A stretch of 64,000 nucleotides of DNA. Origin: Phycisphaerae bacterium. GTDB lineage: Bacteria > Planctomycetota > Phycisphaerae > UBA1845. The stretch is taken from assembly GCA_029260075.1 (NCBI GenBank), contig JAJDDY010000023.1:1-64000 (forward strand), read 5' to 3'. How positions within the stretch are numbered: position 1 is the stretch's first letter; every line of letters begins with the position of its first letter. The translations under genes and the position numbers were made by a program. Positions 1 through 9,549 of this stretch are shown here, one piece after another. The notes below the pieces were generated by a model. That model was not told the DNA's origin, searched no databases, and saw nothing but the letters and a program-made list of their open reading frames with translations.

Positions 1-1
1 T

Positions 2-1549
2 GATACCCTCAGGTTTGAGGCGAGAGATGTAGTGGACACCGGCGCGACCAAGAAACTCGACTGCGTACCGGGCGTGCAGATTCCCCCTGCCCTCATAACC
101 TATACGTGGACGATCGTCCCGCCGCCGCAACTTACCCCAACTAGCGGCGCTGGCCCGGTTGCCACGATCGTCGCCTCCGTCCCGGGGAACTACGCCTGTA
201 CATTCGGAGCCAGTGCAATTCGCGAATGCGAACCGCCGTCGATCGACGTCGGACCGGTGACGGCATCAACTTCAGGAATCGCCATTTCGGCTCGTGTGAT
301 CGACCAAGATGACCCAACCAACTCCGCGTGGAAGTCGGTCGGGGCAGGTGATCCCGTATACGGCGGGTCGGAGAATTCGACGGCGGATAATCTCACGCTT
401 TCGGTTGCACCTGAACTTGGTGCGGCTAATAACATAGCCTGGTCAGTTACCGGATCGGGATCAGCGGGATGGGCTTTGCCTCCGTCCGGTCCGTCCGCTA
501 CCATATGGGATTTGGGCGATCTCTTGGCGCCCCAGCCGGGCCCCGTGGAGTTCGACGTGGTCATCACGTATACGGATGGTGGTAAGCAGTGCGGAAAGTT
601 CGCCAGCGAAATCGGCGTTCGTACGGATGACGTGATCCTCGTGGGCTGGATTGATCCAAACAACGTTCCGCTCAATGCTACCGGAGTCAGTTCTGGACTG
701 CTTACGCTGCTTCCTCTCGGTGGACCGCCCGTCGTGATCACACCGCCGTGCAGTGCGTGCGAGGTCGTGTTGGCGCTAGCCAGCGGAGACACGAATCCGT
801 GCAACTTTCCCGTCACGTCACCGCTCAACGACCGGAATCGCGAGTATTTCTTGCATTGGATGTTCAAGTACGGTGGTAACATTGATCCGGCTCTCCTTAT
901 TCCCGGCGGCGACTTCCGAAACGCGGCGGATACGCACATCGACGAGACCGAGGTACAGAACTTCGTCCTACAAGGAACTACACTAAAACTGTACAATCGG
1001 CTTCAAGTAAAATACTTGGCAGACGCAGTTGGATTTCAGAGCAACCCGGTGCTCGTTCAATCTCAATTCGCGGTTGGAGGCACGGTCAACCCGTTTGCAG
1101 CATGCCCCTTAACACTGAATCCTGATCCTGGACAGATTGGGCCCAACAACGGAAAGCTGATGCAGACGGCCAAGTCGATCTGGCAAGTAAACGAAGGGAG
1201 TCCGGATAGCTCTGCAGTGCTCACTTTCAACACGTTAATGGGTAATGCCGTACCATCGGCTCCGCTGTTTTGGGAAAGCATCGGTTCACGAATCCGGTTT
1301 CGCTACGACGACCGTACAGAGCCATCAATCAGTGTGCAGGTCTATCCAACGTATGAAGAATATCACAATGGGAAGAAAGTCGCTCGGCATCCTCAGCAAC
1401 TCGACCCGCAGAACAACTTCTTCCAGTTCCCGTATCCATTCGGGCTGGTCCCATGCACAGGGATTCCGTTTCCTCATCAACAGGGACGTTGTGGCGACGC
1501 AGTTTCACCGGAAGATGTTACGGCGAGAGTTCCCACGTTTCTTCCATAG
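2..1549 (+). CDS. Large exported protein, 3' part (5' end outside window)
   Basis: The frame is open to the left edge with no stop upstream of the GTG at 32, so this is the C-terminal part (about 515 residues) of a longer protein. I do not recognise a family. The visible part is rich in Gly, Pro, Thr and Val, has alternating beta-strand-like stretches, scattered cysteines (for example a CSAC motif near position 750) and no transmembrane segment, which fits an exported or surface protein of the kind planctomycetes encode in large numbers. It ends 19 bases before the ATG of the next gene and is probably cotranscribed with it. No C-terminal sorting signal (IPTL, PEP, dockerin) is visible. Confidence is high that it codes, low for any role. 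Confidence 0.75.
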   Translation, partial: DTLRFEARDVVDTGATKKLDCVPGVQIPPALITYTWTIVPPPQLTPTSGAGPVATIVASVPGNYACTFGASAIRECEPPSIDVGPVTASTSGIAISARVIDQDDPTNSAWKSVGAGDPVYGGSENSTADNLTLSVAPELGAANNIAWSVTGSGSAGWALPPSGPSATIWDLGDLLAPQPGPVEFDVVITYTDGGKQCGKFASEIGVRTDDVILVGWIDPNNVPLNATGVSSGLLTLLPLGGPPVVITPPCSACEVVLALASGDTNPCNFPVTSPLNDRNREYFLHWMFKYGGNIDPALLIPGGDFRNAADTHIDETEVQNFVLQGTTLKLYNRLQVKYLADAVGFQSNPVLVQSQFAVGGTVNPFAACPLTLNPDPGQIGPNNGKLMQTAKSIWQVNEGSPDSSAVLTFNTLMGNAVPSAPLFWESIGSRIRFRYDDRTEPSISVQVYPTYEEYHNGKKVARHPQQLDPQNNFFQFPYPFGLVPCTGIPFPHQQGRCGDAVSPEDVTARVPTFLP

Positions 1550-1568
1550 GATACTTGAAGAGGTGCTC

Positions 1569-3281
1569 ATGATGATCTCATCACAGTACACACGCCGCGT
1601 GGGTCTTGCAGTGGCGGGGGGGCTCTGCGTGAGCGCCTTTACTTTCCTTCCATCGGTCGCTGAAGAGAAGGCCCCTACGGGAACTAGCGTAGATTGGGCG
1701 ATCTATGTTTTGGACCACGACCGATGGTATCAAAGCGCAGATTATTGGTCAGCGAAAGGTTGGCAGCAAGCGGGTTTGCCGGAGTTCGGTCCCCGCGCGA
1801 TTGCAGGCCGAGAGTTGAGTGCATTGTTGACGTTGCTGGCGACCGATCTCCAGGACAGCGAGAGAAACGAATATCTCGAAAAATACGTTACCCATCACAA
1901 TGCAATGGTCGGCAGGGCTGCGCTATCCAAATTACGCAGTGTTGGAGCTTGGACAACGGCGGAGGCAGCGGATTATGCAAGACGGCAGGGATGGGACGTA
2001 GCGGAGTACCAAGGCCGCGCGTCACAAGTCGTGTCGAAAAAAGCGGTGGTGCCTCCTTATGGGGTACGCCCCATCGCACTCACGCAGATGCCCGATCGGC
2101 AGTCCCGCGACAGACTTGCAGAAGCGATTCGCATTCTCGATCACCGCAATTGGTACGAGTCCGATTCCGGGATTGCGAGAGTGCGGGTCGCCATCGAAGG
2201 TGATCCAGCGAACACGCGGGCAACCTTGGATCGAAGTATTCGACATCGTGAGGCCGTTGCGATAGGGACCATTATCGATTCGGATATGCCCGTGGACAAA
2301 ATGAGGGAACTCCTTACCAAGTATTTGGAGCACTACAACGACGGAGTCGCGTTGCAGTCCCTTGTTGCATTGGTGAGTTCGGGGATGTTGGCCCCGAAAC
2401 TTGCCGTAGTATATGTGGATGAGCACGACCGTAGTGTAGGCGCATGGCATAGATTGCTGGCGAGCTTACCGAATGCTACTCCGTTATCCGTAAGGAATGA
2501 TGTTGCACGCCGCTTGCTAGGTGCGGCTCGCGACAGCGCGTCGGTCGATCCGCCGGGATCCCGGCCGGTCGCTGAGATCGACGCCGTTCGAGTCTTGTTG
2601 GCTTCGGACGACGAGCGAGACCGCACGCTGATTCGCTGGGCAGCGCAGCAATACCGAGATTGCCCGATGCTATGGGCGGCCGTAAGTCGTCTTCCGGGAG
2701 ACGAACGGACGAGTCGTCTGGCACGAAAAATCTATGGAGATACGGCCCGCCCGCTCGCGGTACGCTGTGCCGCAGCGCTTGTGTTCGGGAAGAGTGACGC
2801 CCAAATCATGGGCGACGTGGTCGACCACATTCTCAGCGGTGTCCGACAGTTCGGATGCAAAGAACATGTGGATTGGACCTATCAGGCGTGGTCACGCCCG
2901 GCGGATCCGACTCGGAAGAATCGACTTCTGCGCGCTAAGGCTATGGAGGGTCTACTTTCGGTTGTTTACGAGATACCCGACAGATTCCTCGCGCCCCACA
3001 TGGCTGTATTCGTGGAGTACCCATACATGACCCTGGGCGCGGGAGTATGCACAATCCTCGCTCGGCGACTCCCGCACGAATTCGTCCAGTCGGTATCGAA
3101 ACTACACTCGGTTCCGCGCGAACTTTACGGACCGCTGGTGATCGCCAGTCACTATCAGCCGGACGTAGCGAATCGAGTGAAGCGCATCCTCCCCGCCGCC
3201 GAGCAGCCGCGTGTTGACCAACCCATTGCTGAGCAGGGCCCGGAAGTTGTTGGGATGCGCGCGCTTACGCTGTGGGATTAG
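1569..3281 (+). CDS. Exported alpha-helical repeat protein with internal duplication
   Basis: A 570-residue protein. The ATG at 1569 is chosen because AAGAGG lies 6 bases upstream and because it places a signal peptide (hydrophobic residues about 10-30, then AEE) at the N-terminus; the longer open frame from 1245 overlaps the previous gene and has no such signal. The mature part is alpha-helical and HEAT-like in character. It contains an apparent internal duplication: a segment beginning AIYVLDHDRWYQS near residue 45 is echoed by AIRILDHRNWYES near residue 180, each followed by a helix carrying KYxxHxN. Function unknown. It sits directly behind the large exported protein and is followed by another exported helical protein, so the three probably form one surface-related cluster. 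Confidence 0.75.
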   Translation: MMISSQYTRRVGLAVAGGLCVSAFTFLPSVAEEKAPTGTSVDWAIYVLDHDRWYQSADYWSAKGWQQAGLPEFGPRAIAGRELSALLTLLATDLQDSERNEYLEKYVTHHNAMVGRAALSKLRSVGAWTTAEAADYARRQGWDVAEYQGRASQVVSKKAVVPPYGVRPIALTQMPDRQSRDRLAEAIRILDHRNWYESDSGIARVRVAIEGDPANTRATLDRSIRHREAVAIGTIIDSDMPVDKMRELLTKYLEHYNDGVALQSLVALVSSGMLAPKLAVVYVDEHDRSVGAWHRLLASLPNATPLSVRNDVARRLLGAARDSASVDPPGSRPVAEIDAVRVLLASDDERDRTLIRWAAQQYRDCPMLWAAVSRLPGDERTSRLARKIYGDTARPLAVRCAAALVFGKSDAQIMGDVVDHILSGVRQFGCKEHVDWTYQAWSRPADPTRKNRLLRAKAMEGLLSVVYEIPDRFLAPHMAVFVEYPYMTLGAGVCTILARRLPHEFVQSVSKLHSVPRELYGPLVIASHYQPDVANRVKRILPAAEQPRVDQPIAEQGPEVVGMRALTLWD

Positions 3282-3317
3282 CATGCTGCGGAGACGCGGA
3301 ATCTGCGGCCGGAGGAG

Positions 3318-3432
3318 AAAAGGTGTCAGGAAGAGTTTCTTGACACGTCGACGCGCGACATGGGCTGGTGCTGACCCTCCGGCCCCGCGGACGGCCTCGC
3401 AAGGAGCCACAGAATTCTTCCTGACACCTTTT
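3318..3432. repeat. REP-like palindrome in intergenic space
   Basis: AAAAGGTGTCAGGAAGA at 3318-3334 has a perfect 17-base inverted copy at 3416-3432. The left arm is itself a near palindrome, because GTGTCAGGAA is followed after GAGTT by TCTTGACAC. The right arm ends 26 bases before the next gene. The composition (GTGTCAGGAA core, nested inverted arms) resembles REP/BIME units mobilised by RAYT transposases. No RAYT gene is in the window. It could also act as an attenuating hairpin between the two genes. Confidence 0.6.
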
Positions 3433-3458
3433 TTCCTAGGCGGTAGGAGAAGACAGCG

Positions 3459-4700
3459 ATGCGTACAATCAATCATCGAATAGCGTGCTCTTGTATGTTT
3501 GTCTGGCTGACGTCCATCAGCCATGCGCCAACCGTTGCGGCGCCACAGATACGGATACAGGTGGGTGACGCGAAAGCGCCGGTAGTCGATGTCGCCGAAC
3601 CAGTCGACAATGTGACCGAGATCGTCGCAGCGATACTTGGCTCGTCGGCGTCGCCGTTGCGCCGCTATGAGGCACTTGAGACGTTGCTGCGTCGTCTTGA
3701 ATCAACGAAACGCGTTGGAGTGTTCTATCAGGTGCTGGAACAGCCTGACCGCGACTTCGCCGTCTTTGGCGCCAGGATGCTCTTGCGGGAATCGACACTC
3801 ACTCCCGAGTTGGTTTCTCGCATCAGCGAAGCGGCGCGCACATGGACCGGAACGGAGTGGCGGAGTTTGATAGAGGTTCTTTTTGAGGTCGAGGATTCGT
3901 CCAAGGTTCGCTTGATAGCCAACACCGTTCTGCTGAACGCGCTGAACCGCATCGATCGTGGAACAGCGCGAACCGATACCGAACTCCATGCCGCCGCCGG
4001 CGAGGCCTTTCAATTTGTATGTATGGACGCCACATCCTGTCCGCGACATCTTGTGGAGCGGATGCTTCGTACGCTCCCTGAGTCACATCGCGTATGGCTT
4101 GCCCTTGCGTGTCGCGGTGGCGTTCAAAAGAAAGATATCCCATTGGCCGCGTCTATCTATCAAGACGAAGACCTTCCGCTTCGAACCCGCCACGCTGCCG
4201 CCGCGGCGGTTGCGTCTTGGGATCCAGCAGCAAAACAATACCTCAGTCATTCGCTGGATATCTATTTTCAAGAGATGGGTTCGTATCCTTTACTAGAAGA
4301 CACACGACGCATGTATGAGTCGGATGATGCGGCGAGGCGTTTCAAGGTATTCCGGGAGCGCATCCCCGTCATCGACGTGTTGCTTTGCCTCAATGAACCA
4401 ATGGCACGCGAGATTGTCTTCTCACAGATCGGCGAGCAAAACGAAGCGGTACACGAGAAGCTGGTCAACGTTGCCGCGCGGCGATGGCCAGTGAAGACTC
4501 TGGAATTGGCTGAGTCCGGCGACGTCCCAGGCGTGGGCGATGCGGTGCTCGCGATGATTGCGGAAAACCGGCCTGAACTCGAAGCTCGGTGTAGGTCAGC
4601 TGGCGACGCGCAACGCGTAGAGGACTTTCAGGCGAAATTGGGGAAGAATGGCTTGATCGTTATCTTCGGCAGCACTGGGTACATTGTTCCGGAGCCGTAG
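3459..4700 (+). CDS. Exported alpha-helical protein of unknown function
   Basis: A 413-residue protein starting at an ATG preceded by AGGAGA at 9 bases. Residues 1-28 form a signal peptide (hydrophobic core, cleavage probably after the PTVAA stretch). The remainder is predicted all-alpha, with repeated Arg/Leu-rich helices such as LRRYEALETLLRRLE near residue 70, similar in style to the HEAT-like protein encoded upstream, so the two may be distant paralogues. No catalytic motif is seen. It follows the previous gene after 177 bases that hold a REP-like palindrome. The exported character and context suggest an envelope or extracellular role. Confidence 0.75.
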   Translation: MRTINHRIACSCMFVWLTSISHAPTVAAPQIRIQVGDAKAPVVDVAEPVDNVTEIVAAILGSSASPLRRYEALETLLRRLESTKRVGVFYQVLEQPDRDFAVFGARMLLRESTLTPELVSRISEAARTWTGTEWRSLIEVLFEVEDSSKVRLIANTVLLNALNRIDRGTARTDTELHAAAGEAFQFVCMDATSCPRHLVERMLRTLPESHRVWLALACRGGVQKKDIPLAASIYQDEDLPLRTRHAAAAAVASWDPAAKQYLSHSLDIYFQEMGSYPLLEDTRRMYESDDAARRFKVFRERIPVIDVLLCLNEPMAREIVFSQIGEQNEAVHEKLVNVAARRWPVKTLELAESGDVPGVGDAVLAMIAENRPELEARCRSAGDAQRVEDFQAKLGKNGLIVIFGSTGYIVPEP

Positions 4701-4812
4701 AATTCCGGTGCGGGTGCCCCGTCCTTTTCCTACTGGAGAAGGGTGGGGGACGGAGGCGGAGTGTGCGGTATCACGCGCCGGTAGACGACGTGGTCGTTTC
4801 GATGCGTGCATC

Positions 4813-4844
4813 CCCCACCCTTCGGGAGTACCCGAAGAATGGGG
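4813..4844. repeat. Palindrome between gene and ispG
   Basis: CTTCGGG and CCCGAAG at 4820-4837 pair around the loop AGTA, flanked by CCCC and GGGG that extend the stem imperfectly. There is no T-tract on either side. It lies in the 235-base gap before ispG and is probably an interspersed palindrome rather than a factor-independent terminator. Confidence 0.45.
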
Positions 4845-4935
4845 CACCCTCCGCAAGTGTCTTGCACCCCTGATTACGTGACGCGGACCGCGCATCTTGC
4901 TGCTGAGCAGGCCGTCGTCTACTATTGTGTTGATC

Positions 4936-6138
4936 ATGCATCCACGACGCAAAACGCGGAAGGTCTTCGTCGGCAGTGTGCCCATCGGCGGCGATGCGCC
5001 GATTTCGATTCAGTCGATGACCAGCACGTACACGCGCGATGTCGACGATACCGTTCGGCAGATTCGCGAACTCGCCACCGCCGGGTGCGACATTGTCCGC
5101 GTGGCTGTTCCCGATCAGCGCGATACGAAAGCCCTTCCGGCGATCATCGAACAATCCCCCGTGCCCATCGTGGCTGACGTACACTTCCATTTCGAGCGGG
5201 CACTCGAAGCCATCGAAGCCGGCGTCCACAAAATTCGTCTCAACCCCGGCAATATCGCCGACCGCAAGTCCGTCGACAGGGTCATCGCCGCCTGTCGCGA
5301 TCGCGGCGTCCCCATTCGCGTCGGCGTGAACGAAGGCAGCGTCGTCGAGCGGGGCGATAAAGACGTACGTGCGGCTCAGCAACAGGCCATGGGCGGCGAA
5401 GCCGACGGGCTCATTCAACTCATGGTCGACGTGCTCGAACAATACCTGCGCATTTTCGACGAAAACAATTTCCACGATGTCGTACTCAGCGCCAAGAGCA
5501 TCGACGCCACCTTGGTTATCGATGCGTACCGGGCTGTGGCTGATCGCTTCGATTTTCCACTACACCTCGGCGTCACGCACGCCGGTCCGCCGGAGACGGG
5601 GCGTATCCGTTCGATCGCCGCACTCGGTTCGCTCATGGCTATGGGAATCGGAGATACGATTCGTATTTCCTACGCCGCAGACCCGGTGGTCGAAGTCGAA
5701 GACGCCAAGGAGTTGTTGTGCTCACTCGGTTTGCGAAATCGTACCGAGCCCGAACTGATCGCCTGCCCGACCTGTGGCCGCATAGAGATCGATCTGATTC
5801 GGCTCGTCGCCGACGTGCGTCGAAAGCTGGAAGGAATCAAAACCCCGGTCAAGGTGGCGGTGATGGGGTGCGTCGTGAACGGTCCCGGTGAGGCCGAGGG
5901 TGCGGACGTGGCCGTGTTTGCGGGCAAGGGTCGCGGCGTGATCTACGTGCAAGGCGAGCAGCAGCGATCGGTGTCCGAAGACGACATGCTCGACGCACTC
6001 TACGAAGAAACCGTGGCCTTCGCCGCACGCGTCGAACGGGGTGAAGTTTCTTTGAGCAATCGCACGGTAACGATTGCACCGCCTGATCCGCTACCCCGAT
6101 CGGATGGCTCGATCCCGCTCACGGTGTACAAGACGTAA
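4936..6138 (+). CDS. ispG: 4-hydroxy-3-methylbut-2-en-1-yl diphosphate synthase
   Basis: IspG (GcpE) converts 2-C-methyl-D-erythritol 2,4-cyclodiphosphate to HMBPP in the MEP isoprenoid pathway, using a [4Fe-4S] cluster. Starting at ATG 4936 the protein has 400 residues and begins MHPRRKTRKVFVG, the usual IspG start; a longer frame opens at TTG 4897. The TIM-barrel half holds QSMTST near 26 and ADVHFHF near 80. The cluster cysteines are C277 and C280 (CPTCGR) and C312 (CVVNGPGEA), with the catalytic Glu at 319. About 30 residues at the C-terminus extend beyond the E. coli enzyme. It stands alone, as in many planctomycetes. A weak -10-like TACTAT at 4920 would place the transcript start almost on the ATG. 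Confidence 0.96.
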   Translation: MHPRRKTRKVFVGSVPIGGDAPISIQSMTSTYTRDVDDTVRQIRELATAGCDIVRVAVPDQRDTKALPAIIEQSPVPIVADVHFHFERALEAIEAGVHKIRLNPGNIADRKSVDRVIAACRDRGVPIRVGVNEGSVVERGDKDVRAAQQQAMGGEADGLIQLMVDVLEQYLRIFDENNFHDVVLSAKSIDATLVIDAYRAVADRFDFPLHLGVTHAGPPETGRIRSIAALGSLMAMGIGDTIRISYAADPVVEVEDAKELLCSLGLRNRTEPELIACPTCGRIEIDLIRLVADVRRKLEGIKTPVKVAVMGCVVNGPGEAEGADVAVFAGKGRGVIYVQGEQQRSVSEDDMLDALYEETVAFAARVERGEVSLSNRTVTIAPPDPLPRSDGSIPLTVYKT

Positions 6139-6229
6139 CACACAGCACCGTCGCGATGGCAATCGATGAGCATGCCTGCGTGTTCTTCCAGTTGTTGATT
6201 TCCCAACACTGCGTCAAGTCGTGTCCGCG

Positions 6230-7789
6230 TCAGCCATGAGACAGGCGTCGGCGGGTTACGACTGTGGCGGCGATGACAATCAGAAGTGCCAGAATGATAA
6301 GCCCCCATTGCGAAACAGCCGGGACTGGAAGCAGTTGGATGGCGTCACCGCAGCCGATTCGTTGCGCCACGTTCAGGCGTTGATTCGGATCGTCCAGCGT
6401 TATGTAGTAGACCCGGCAGTTGTCGAATGCAAGATTGGCGGTCGGGTCGATCCTCAGCGTTTCCACGTACACAGCCTCTGAGCAACTGTTGGCAGCCCAA
6501 GTGCCATCATTCGGAGTGGCGTTACGGACTCTGTCCGTGAACGTCACCGTCGCAGCGGGGCCGATGTTCAAGTCGCCGAAGGAGAAGTTTCGATTGAGTT
6601 CGCGTGAACGGCGTACCTGAAACCCCTCCAACGCCGCGCCGACATCAAGGCCACCGACTTCGAAGTTACCGTTGCCAGCCATGGTCAGTTGTCCGGAATT
6701 CCAATCGAACGGAACCGGGTCCAGATTTCTGTTGTCAAAATCTCCACTGACCACAATGTTCGGGCGTTTGCTCTGCCCGGGCGTATCGCAACCCACGCAG
6801 ACCGTGGCCCGATCGATCATGGTGAAACTGCCGCCGACGTCCAAGTCGTTCAAGACCGGTACAACCGGGCCACCCGCAGTCACAGCACCGACGAAGGACA
6901 AGGGCTCCGCGCTGACTTTGAAAATCGGCGGCGTCTTGCCGCCCCGAGCCAAGCTTGACTGCGGATCCGCCGCCGGGCAAGCAGTTGTGCCCGTACCGTC
7001 GAGCACCACTTTTTCAAACACGCTGGCGCTCATATTGCCGCTCAGATTCATCTGCGACGTGGCGCCACACCGGATGCCCGTCAATACGATAGACGCCGCC
7101 GACAGCGACGTGGCTTCCGTTACATCGGTCGGATTCGCCGATCGGTACGCGCTGCCCTCGGCCATCAGTATGACGCCGCACGATCTAATCCTTCGGCTCT
7201 GTGTCGTTAAGATGGCACTTTCGTTGGCCGGATCGAAGCTTTGGAGAAAAATCCCGCCTGCTGTCACGGCAAGGTCAAATCCTACGCCGGCCGGATCGTT
7301 CGCAGATACCGTTAAGGTGGCGCCGTTGATTAGGCGCAACGCCCGAACTTGGACGTTCACGTCGAGGATGACATCGACCGCATCCAATGTTACGGCCAAG
7401 CTATCCGCGTTGCCCACAACCGCCGACCACGGACCGCCGCCCCCCACATTGCCAAATGTTTGGCACTCCGGCGCAGCACCACCTTCGCATATGTCAAGAA
7501 TCAAGTTCGCGTCGCAGTCGGTGCACGTGAGGTCACCCGGTGTACACTCTGCGATTTGTCGATAATCCGGAACGCTGTTGTTGTCGCAATCACCGCACCC
7601 GGCTTTGTCCGGGATTTGGGCGAATACGCACGTTCCCGTGGTGGGGCAGCAGATGTTCGTCGTGCAAACGTCAAGGTCGTCGCATTGCGCGTCTGCGGTG
7701 CAGGGTATCTGGGCGTGCCCCGGCTGCGCCGCTATGAGAACGAAACCCGCGACGACGAGAACGAACGCGTTGATTTGCTTATGAGGCAT
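6230..7789 (-). CDS. IPTL-CTERM exported protein
   Basis: A 519-residue secreted protein. It starts with a clear signal peptide (hydrophobic 8-22, cleavage near HAQ at 26) and has AAAGGA 8 bases before the ATG. Residues 28-110 are cysteine-rich, including DCDNNSVPD-type calcium-binding-like motifs common in planctomycete surface proteins. The long middle region looks like a repetitive beta-sheet domain. The C-terminus has VPAVSQWG, a hydrophobic helix and TRRR, which matches the IPTL-CTERM sorting signal handled by an exosortase-like system in Gram-negative bacteria. It is divergent from the pseudopilin pair at 8123. The substrate and function are unknown. Confidence 0.85.
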   Translation of the reverse strand: MPHKQINAFVLVVAGFVLIAAQPGHAQIPCTADAQCDDLDVCTTNICCPTTGTCVFAQIPDKAGCGDCDNNSVPDYRQIAECTPGDLTCTDCDANLILDICEGGAAPECQTFGNVGGGGPWSAVVGNADSLAVTLDAVDVILDVNVQVRALRLINGATLTVSANDPAGVGFDLAVTAGGIFLQSFDPANESAILTTQSRRIRSCGVILMAEGSAYRSANPTDVTEATSLSAASIVLTGIRCGATSQMNLSGNMSASVFEKVVLDGTGTTACPAADPQSSLARGGKTPPIFKVSAEPLSFVGAVTAGGPVVPVLNDLDVGGSFTMIDRATVCVGCDTPGQSKRPNIVVSGDFDNRNLDPVPFDWNSGQLTMAGNGNFEVGGLDVGAALEGFQVRRSRELNRNFSFGDLNIGPAATVTFTDRVRNATPNDGTWAANSCSEAVYVETLRIDPTANLAFDNCRVYYITLDDPNQRLNVAQRIGCGDAIQLLPVPAVSQWGLIILALLIVIAATVVTRRRLSHG

Positions 7790-7860
7790 GTATTTTCCTT
7801 TCCCTGGATATCCCCCAAACCCGCTGCCACCCGGTTATCGGAGTAACTTCGTTGCACGCC

Positions 7861-7890
7861 AGTATACCAAATTGACCAGGGTCGATTCAA
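7861..7890 (-). promoter_or_regulatory. Candidate sigma-70 promoter of the IPTL-CTERM gene
   Basis: On the minus strand TTGAAT (7885-7890) and TATACT (7861-7866) are separated by 18 bases, matching the consensus at 4 and 5 of 6 positions. The expected transcript start would be about 65 bases upstream of the ATG at 7789. I see nothing else definite in the 333-base divergent spacer (7790-8122). Confidence 0.4.
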
Positions 7891-8122
7891 TCGTTTTTCC
7901 CGAATCCTTCAGTGTGGAGCGGACGCGCCGCGCAAAATTCGTCAGTCGCTCCGTCGCTCGCTCGGAACGTCCCGACCGCAGCAGCAAGGGACCGGATTAT
8001 CGCTCGTTGCAAGACAGCCGTAGGACCATCAAACTGGACCGACACCTGATTTTCGCCATAATTCACGCGGTGGATATGCGGTGATCCGATTCAGGTAACG
8101 CCCTTATTGGCTTGGTACTGCA

Positions 8123-9544
8123 ATGATTAGCGTGGCAACGGAAAAAATGCAGGGGTCGCTCTCTAACCGCAAGGCTCGGCGGAGCGCGTTTTCCCTGACG
8201 GAGTTGGTGGTCTCGATCGGGATCCTGGTTCTGACCTTTTCGATGGTCGGGCAAGTGTTCAACCTGACGATCCAATCGACGGGTCAGGCGACGGCGCTGA
8301 CCGAGGTGAACCAGTTGCTCCGCGCGTTCGAAAAGACCCTGCGTGACGACCTCGCGCACGTCCGCCCCGAGCGGTCCTTTTTGATTATCCAAGGCAACCC
8401 CGTCAATACGCATTGGACCAAGGAGCAGCGCGAGTCCGATAGCGACGCTGACGCCTCGAACGGATATCCCCACACGGCCGATCCCAAACGCGAGCTGAGC
8501 AATGGCGACATGATCGCGCCGCGCGCCGATGTGTTGATGTTTCTGACGGCGCGCAAGGGCACGAGCTTCGTCGATCCGCGAATCAGTTCCAATCTGCAAG
8601 AGGTCGTGTATGGGCACGCGGAACTGGGCGAGTTCAAATACAAGAAGGCCATAAGCGATTACGAATTTGAAACCAATCGTCCCATCGACGATCCGACGTT
8701 CCCGATCGACGATGGGCTCAAATACGCATCACCGACAATCGCCGGGCCGGTTCCCGCCGAGCAGTGGCACTTGGCCCGACGCAGCGTGTTGCTCGTCCCG
8801 ACTCTTACGCCTTCGGGTAAGACGCTCGTTTCGAGTATCGCAAGTGGAATGGGTGATGTGCGTTTCCTCAGGGGTGAGTTCGACGTTCTGGGCGACGTAC
8901 GCATTGAGCGTGATTTCCTGCAACCGTCGGATGCAGGTCCGTGGTTCTTGCCGGCCGGTCTCAACTTTACGAGCGCGCTGGCCCGTAGTCAGCTAGACCC
9001 AACACCTCCGCCGGCCAGAGCGCGACAACTCGGCCACTACATGCTGCCCGGTTGTGCGTCGTTCAAGGTCGAGTGGGCGTTGAACCCACGGAGCGAATTT
9101 GTCGCCGGGCGGCTTGAAGGAACACGCGAGATGTTCTGGTTCGACCCGGGCGATCCGATCGATCCGTTGGCGTCGATCAAGCGCGCCGAGGATGCGCTAA
9201 GTCGCTCCAAGAAGCCCGCGGAACGAATTATGAGGGAACAACTTCGCAGTCTGTGGCAAGATGATGCCCTTCATCCCGACGGACTAGAATATTCGCTGGA
9301 CGTTCGGTTTGGCACGAGGCGAGATATGAACATCGATTTCAGGGCTCCCGGCGGTCGTGCGAACATTGCCAGTTTCGGTGCGGGTCGTCGCGGACAGGCA
9401 GACCTCAACGGCGATGGCAGGCTCGACATGGTGGCGGAGGATATTTTTCCGATCGCGCTAAGGGTTACTGTTGACCTGTACGACAGCCGGCGAAATTTGG
9501 ACCGTCCGAAGCGACATGTCATGGTCATACCGGTGGGGAGCTAG
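8123..9544 (+). CDS. Prepilin-like protein with type IV N-terminal motif
   Basis: A 473-residue protein with a type IV prepilin signal: a basic leader (RKARR), then A-FSLTELVVSIGILVLTF, with Phe at the expected cleavage point and Glu at mature position 5, then a hydrophobic helix. Prepilin peptidase (PilD/GspO) would process it. It is much longer than major pilins (about 150 residues), so it is more likely a minor pseudopilin or a planctomycete-specific surface pilin-like protein. The rest of the sequence is globular and includes NGDGRLD, a calcium-binding-like loop near residue 433. It ends 6-12 bases before the GspK/PilX-like gene and is probably translationally coupled to it. Confidence 0.8.
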   Translation: MISVATEKMQGSLSNRKARRSAFSLTELVVSIGILVLTFSMVGQVFNLTIQSTGQATALTEVNQLLRAFEKTLRDDLAHVRPERSFLIIQGNPVNTHWTKEQRESDSDADASNGYPHTADPKRELSNGDMIAPRADVLMFLTARKGTSFVDPRISSNLQEVVYGHAELGEFKYKKAISDYEFETNRPIDDPTFPIDDGLKYASPTIAGPVPAEQWHLARRSVLLVPTLTPSGKTLVSSIASGMGDVRFLRGEFDVLGDVRIERDFLQPSDAGPWFLPAGLNFTSALARSQLDPTPPPARARQLGHYMLPGCASFKVEWALNPRSEFVAGRLEGTREMFWFDPGDPIDPLASIKRAEDALSRSKKPAERIMREQLRSLWQDDALHPDGLEYSLDVRFGTRRDMNIDFRAPGGRANIASFGAGRRGQADLNGDGRLDMVAEDIFPIALRVTVDLYDSRRNLDRPKRHVMVIPVGS

Positions 9545-9549
9545 AAACG

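Noticed and set aside
190-996. 268-residue minus-strand frame
   Set aside because: Antisense to the first exported-protein gene; low-complexity Ser/Pro translation and no ribosome site.
6672-7565. 297-residue plus-strand frame
   Set aside because: Lies entirely antisense to the IPTL-CTERM gene, which has signal peptide and sorting motif; the frame is a codon-bias shadow.
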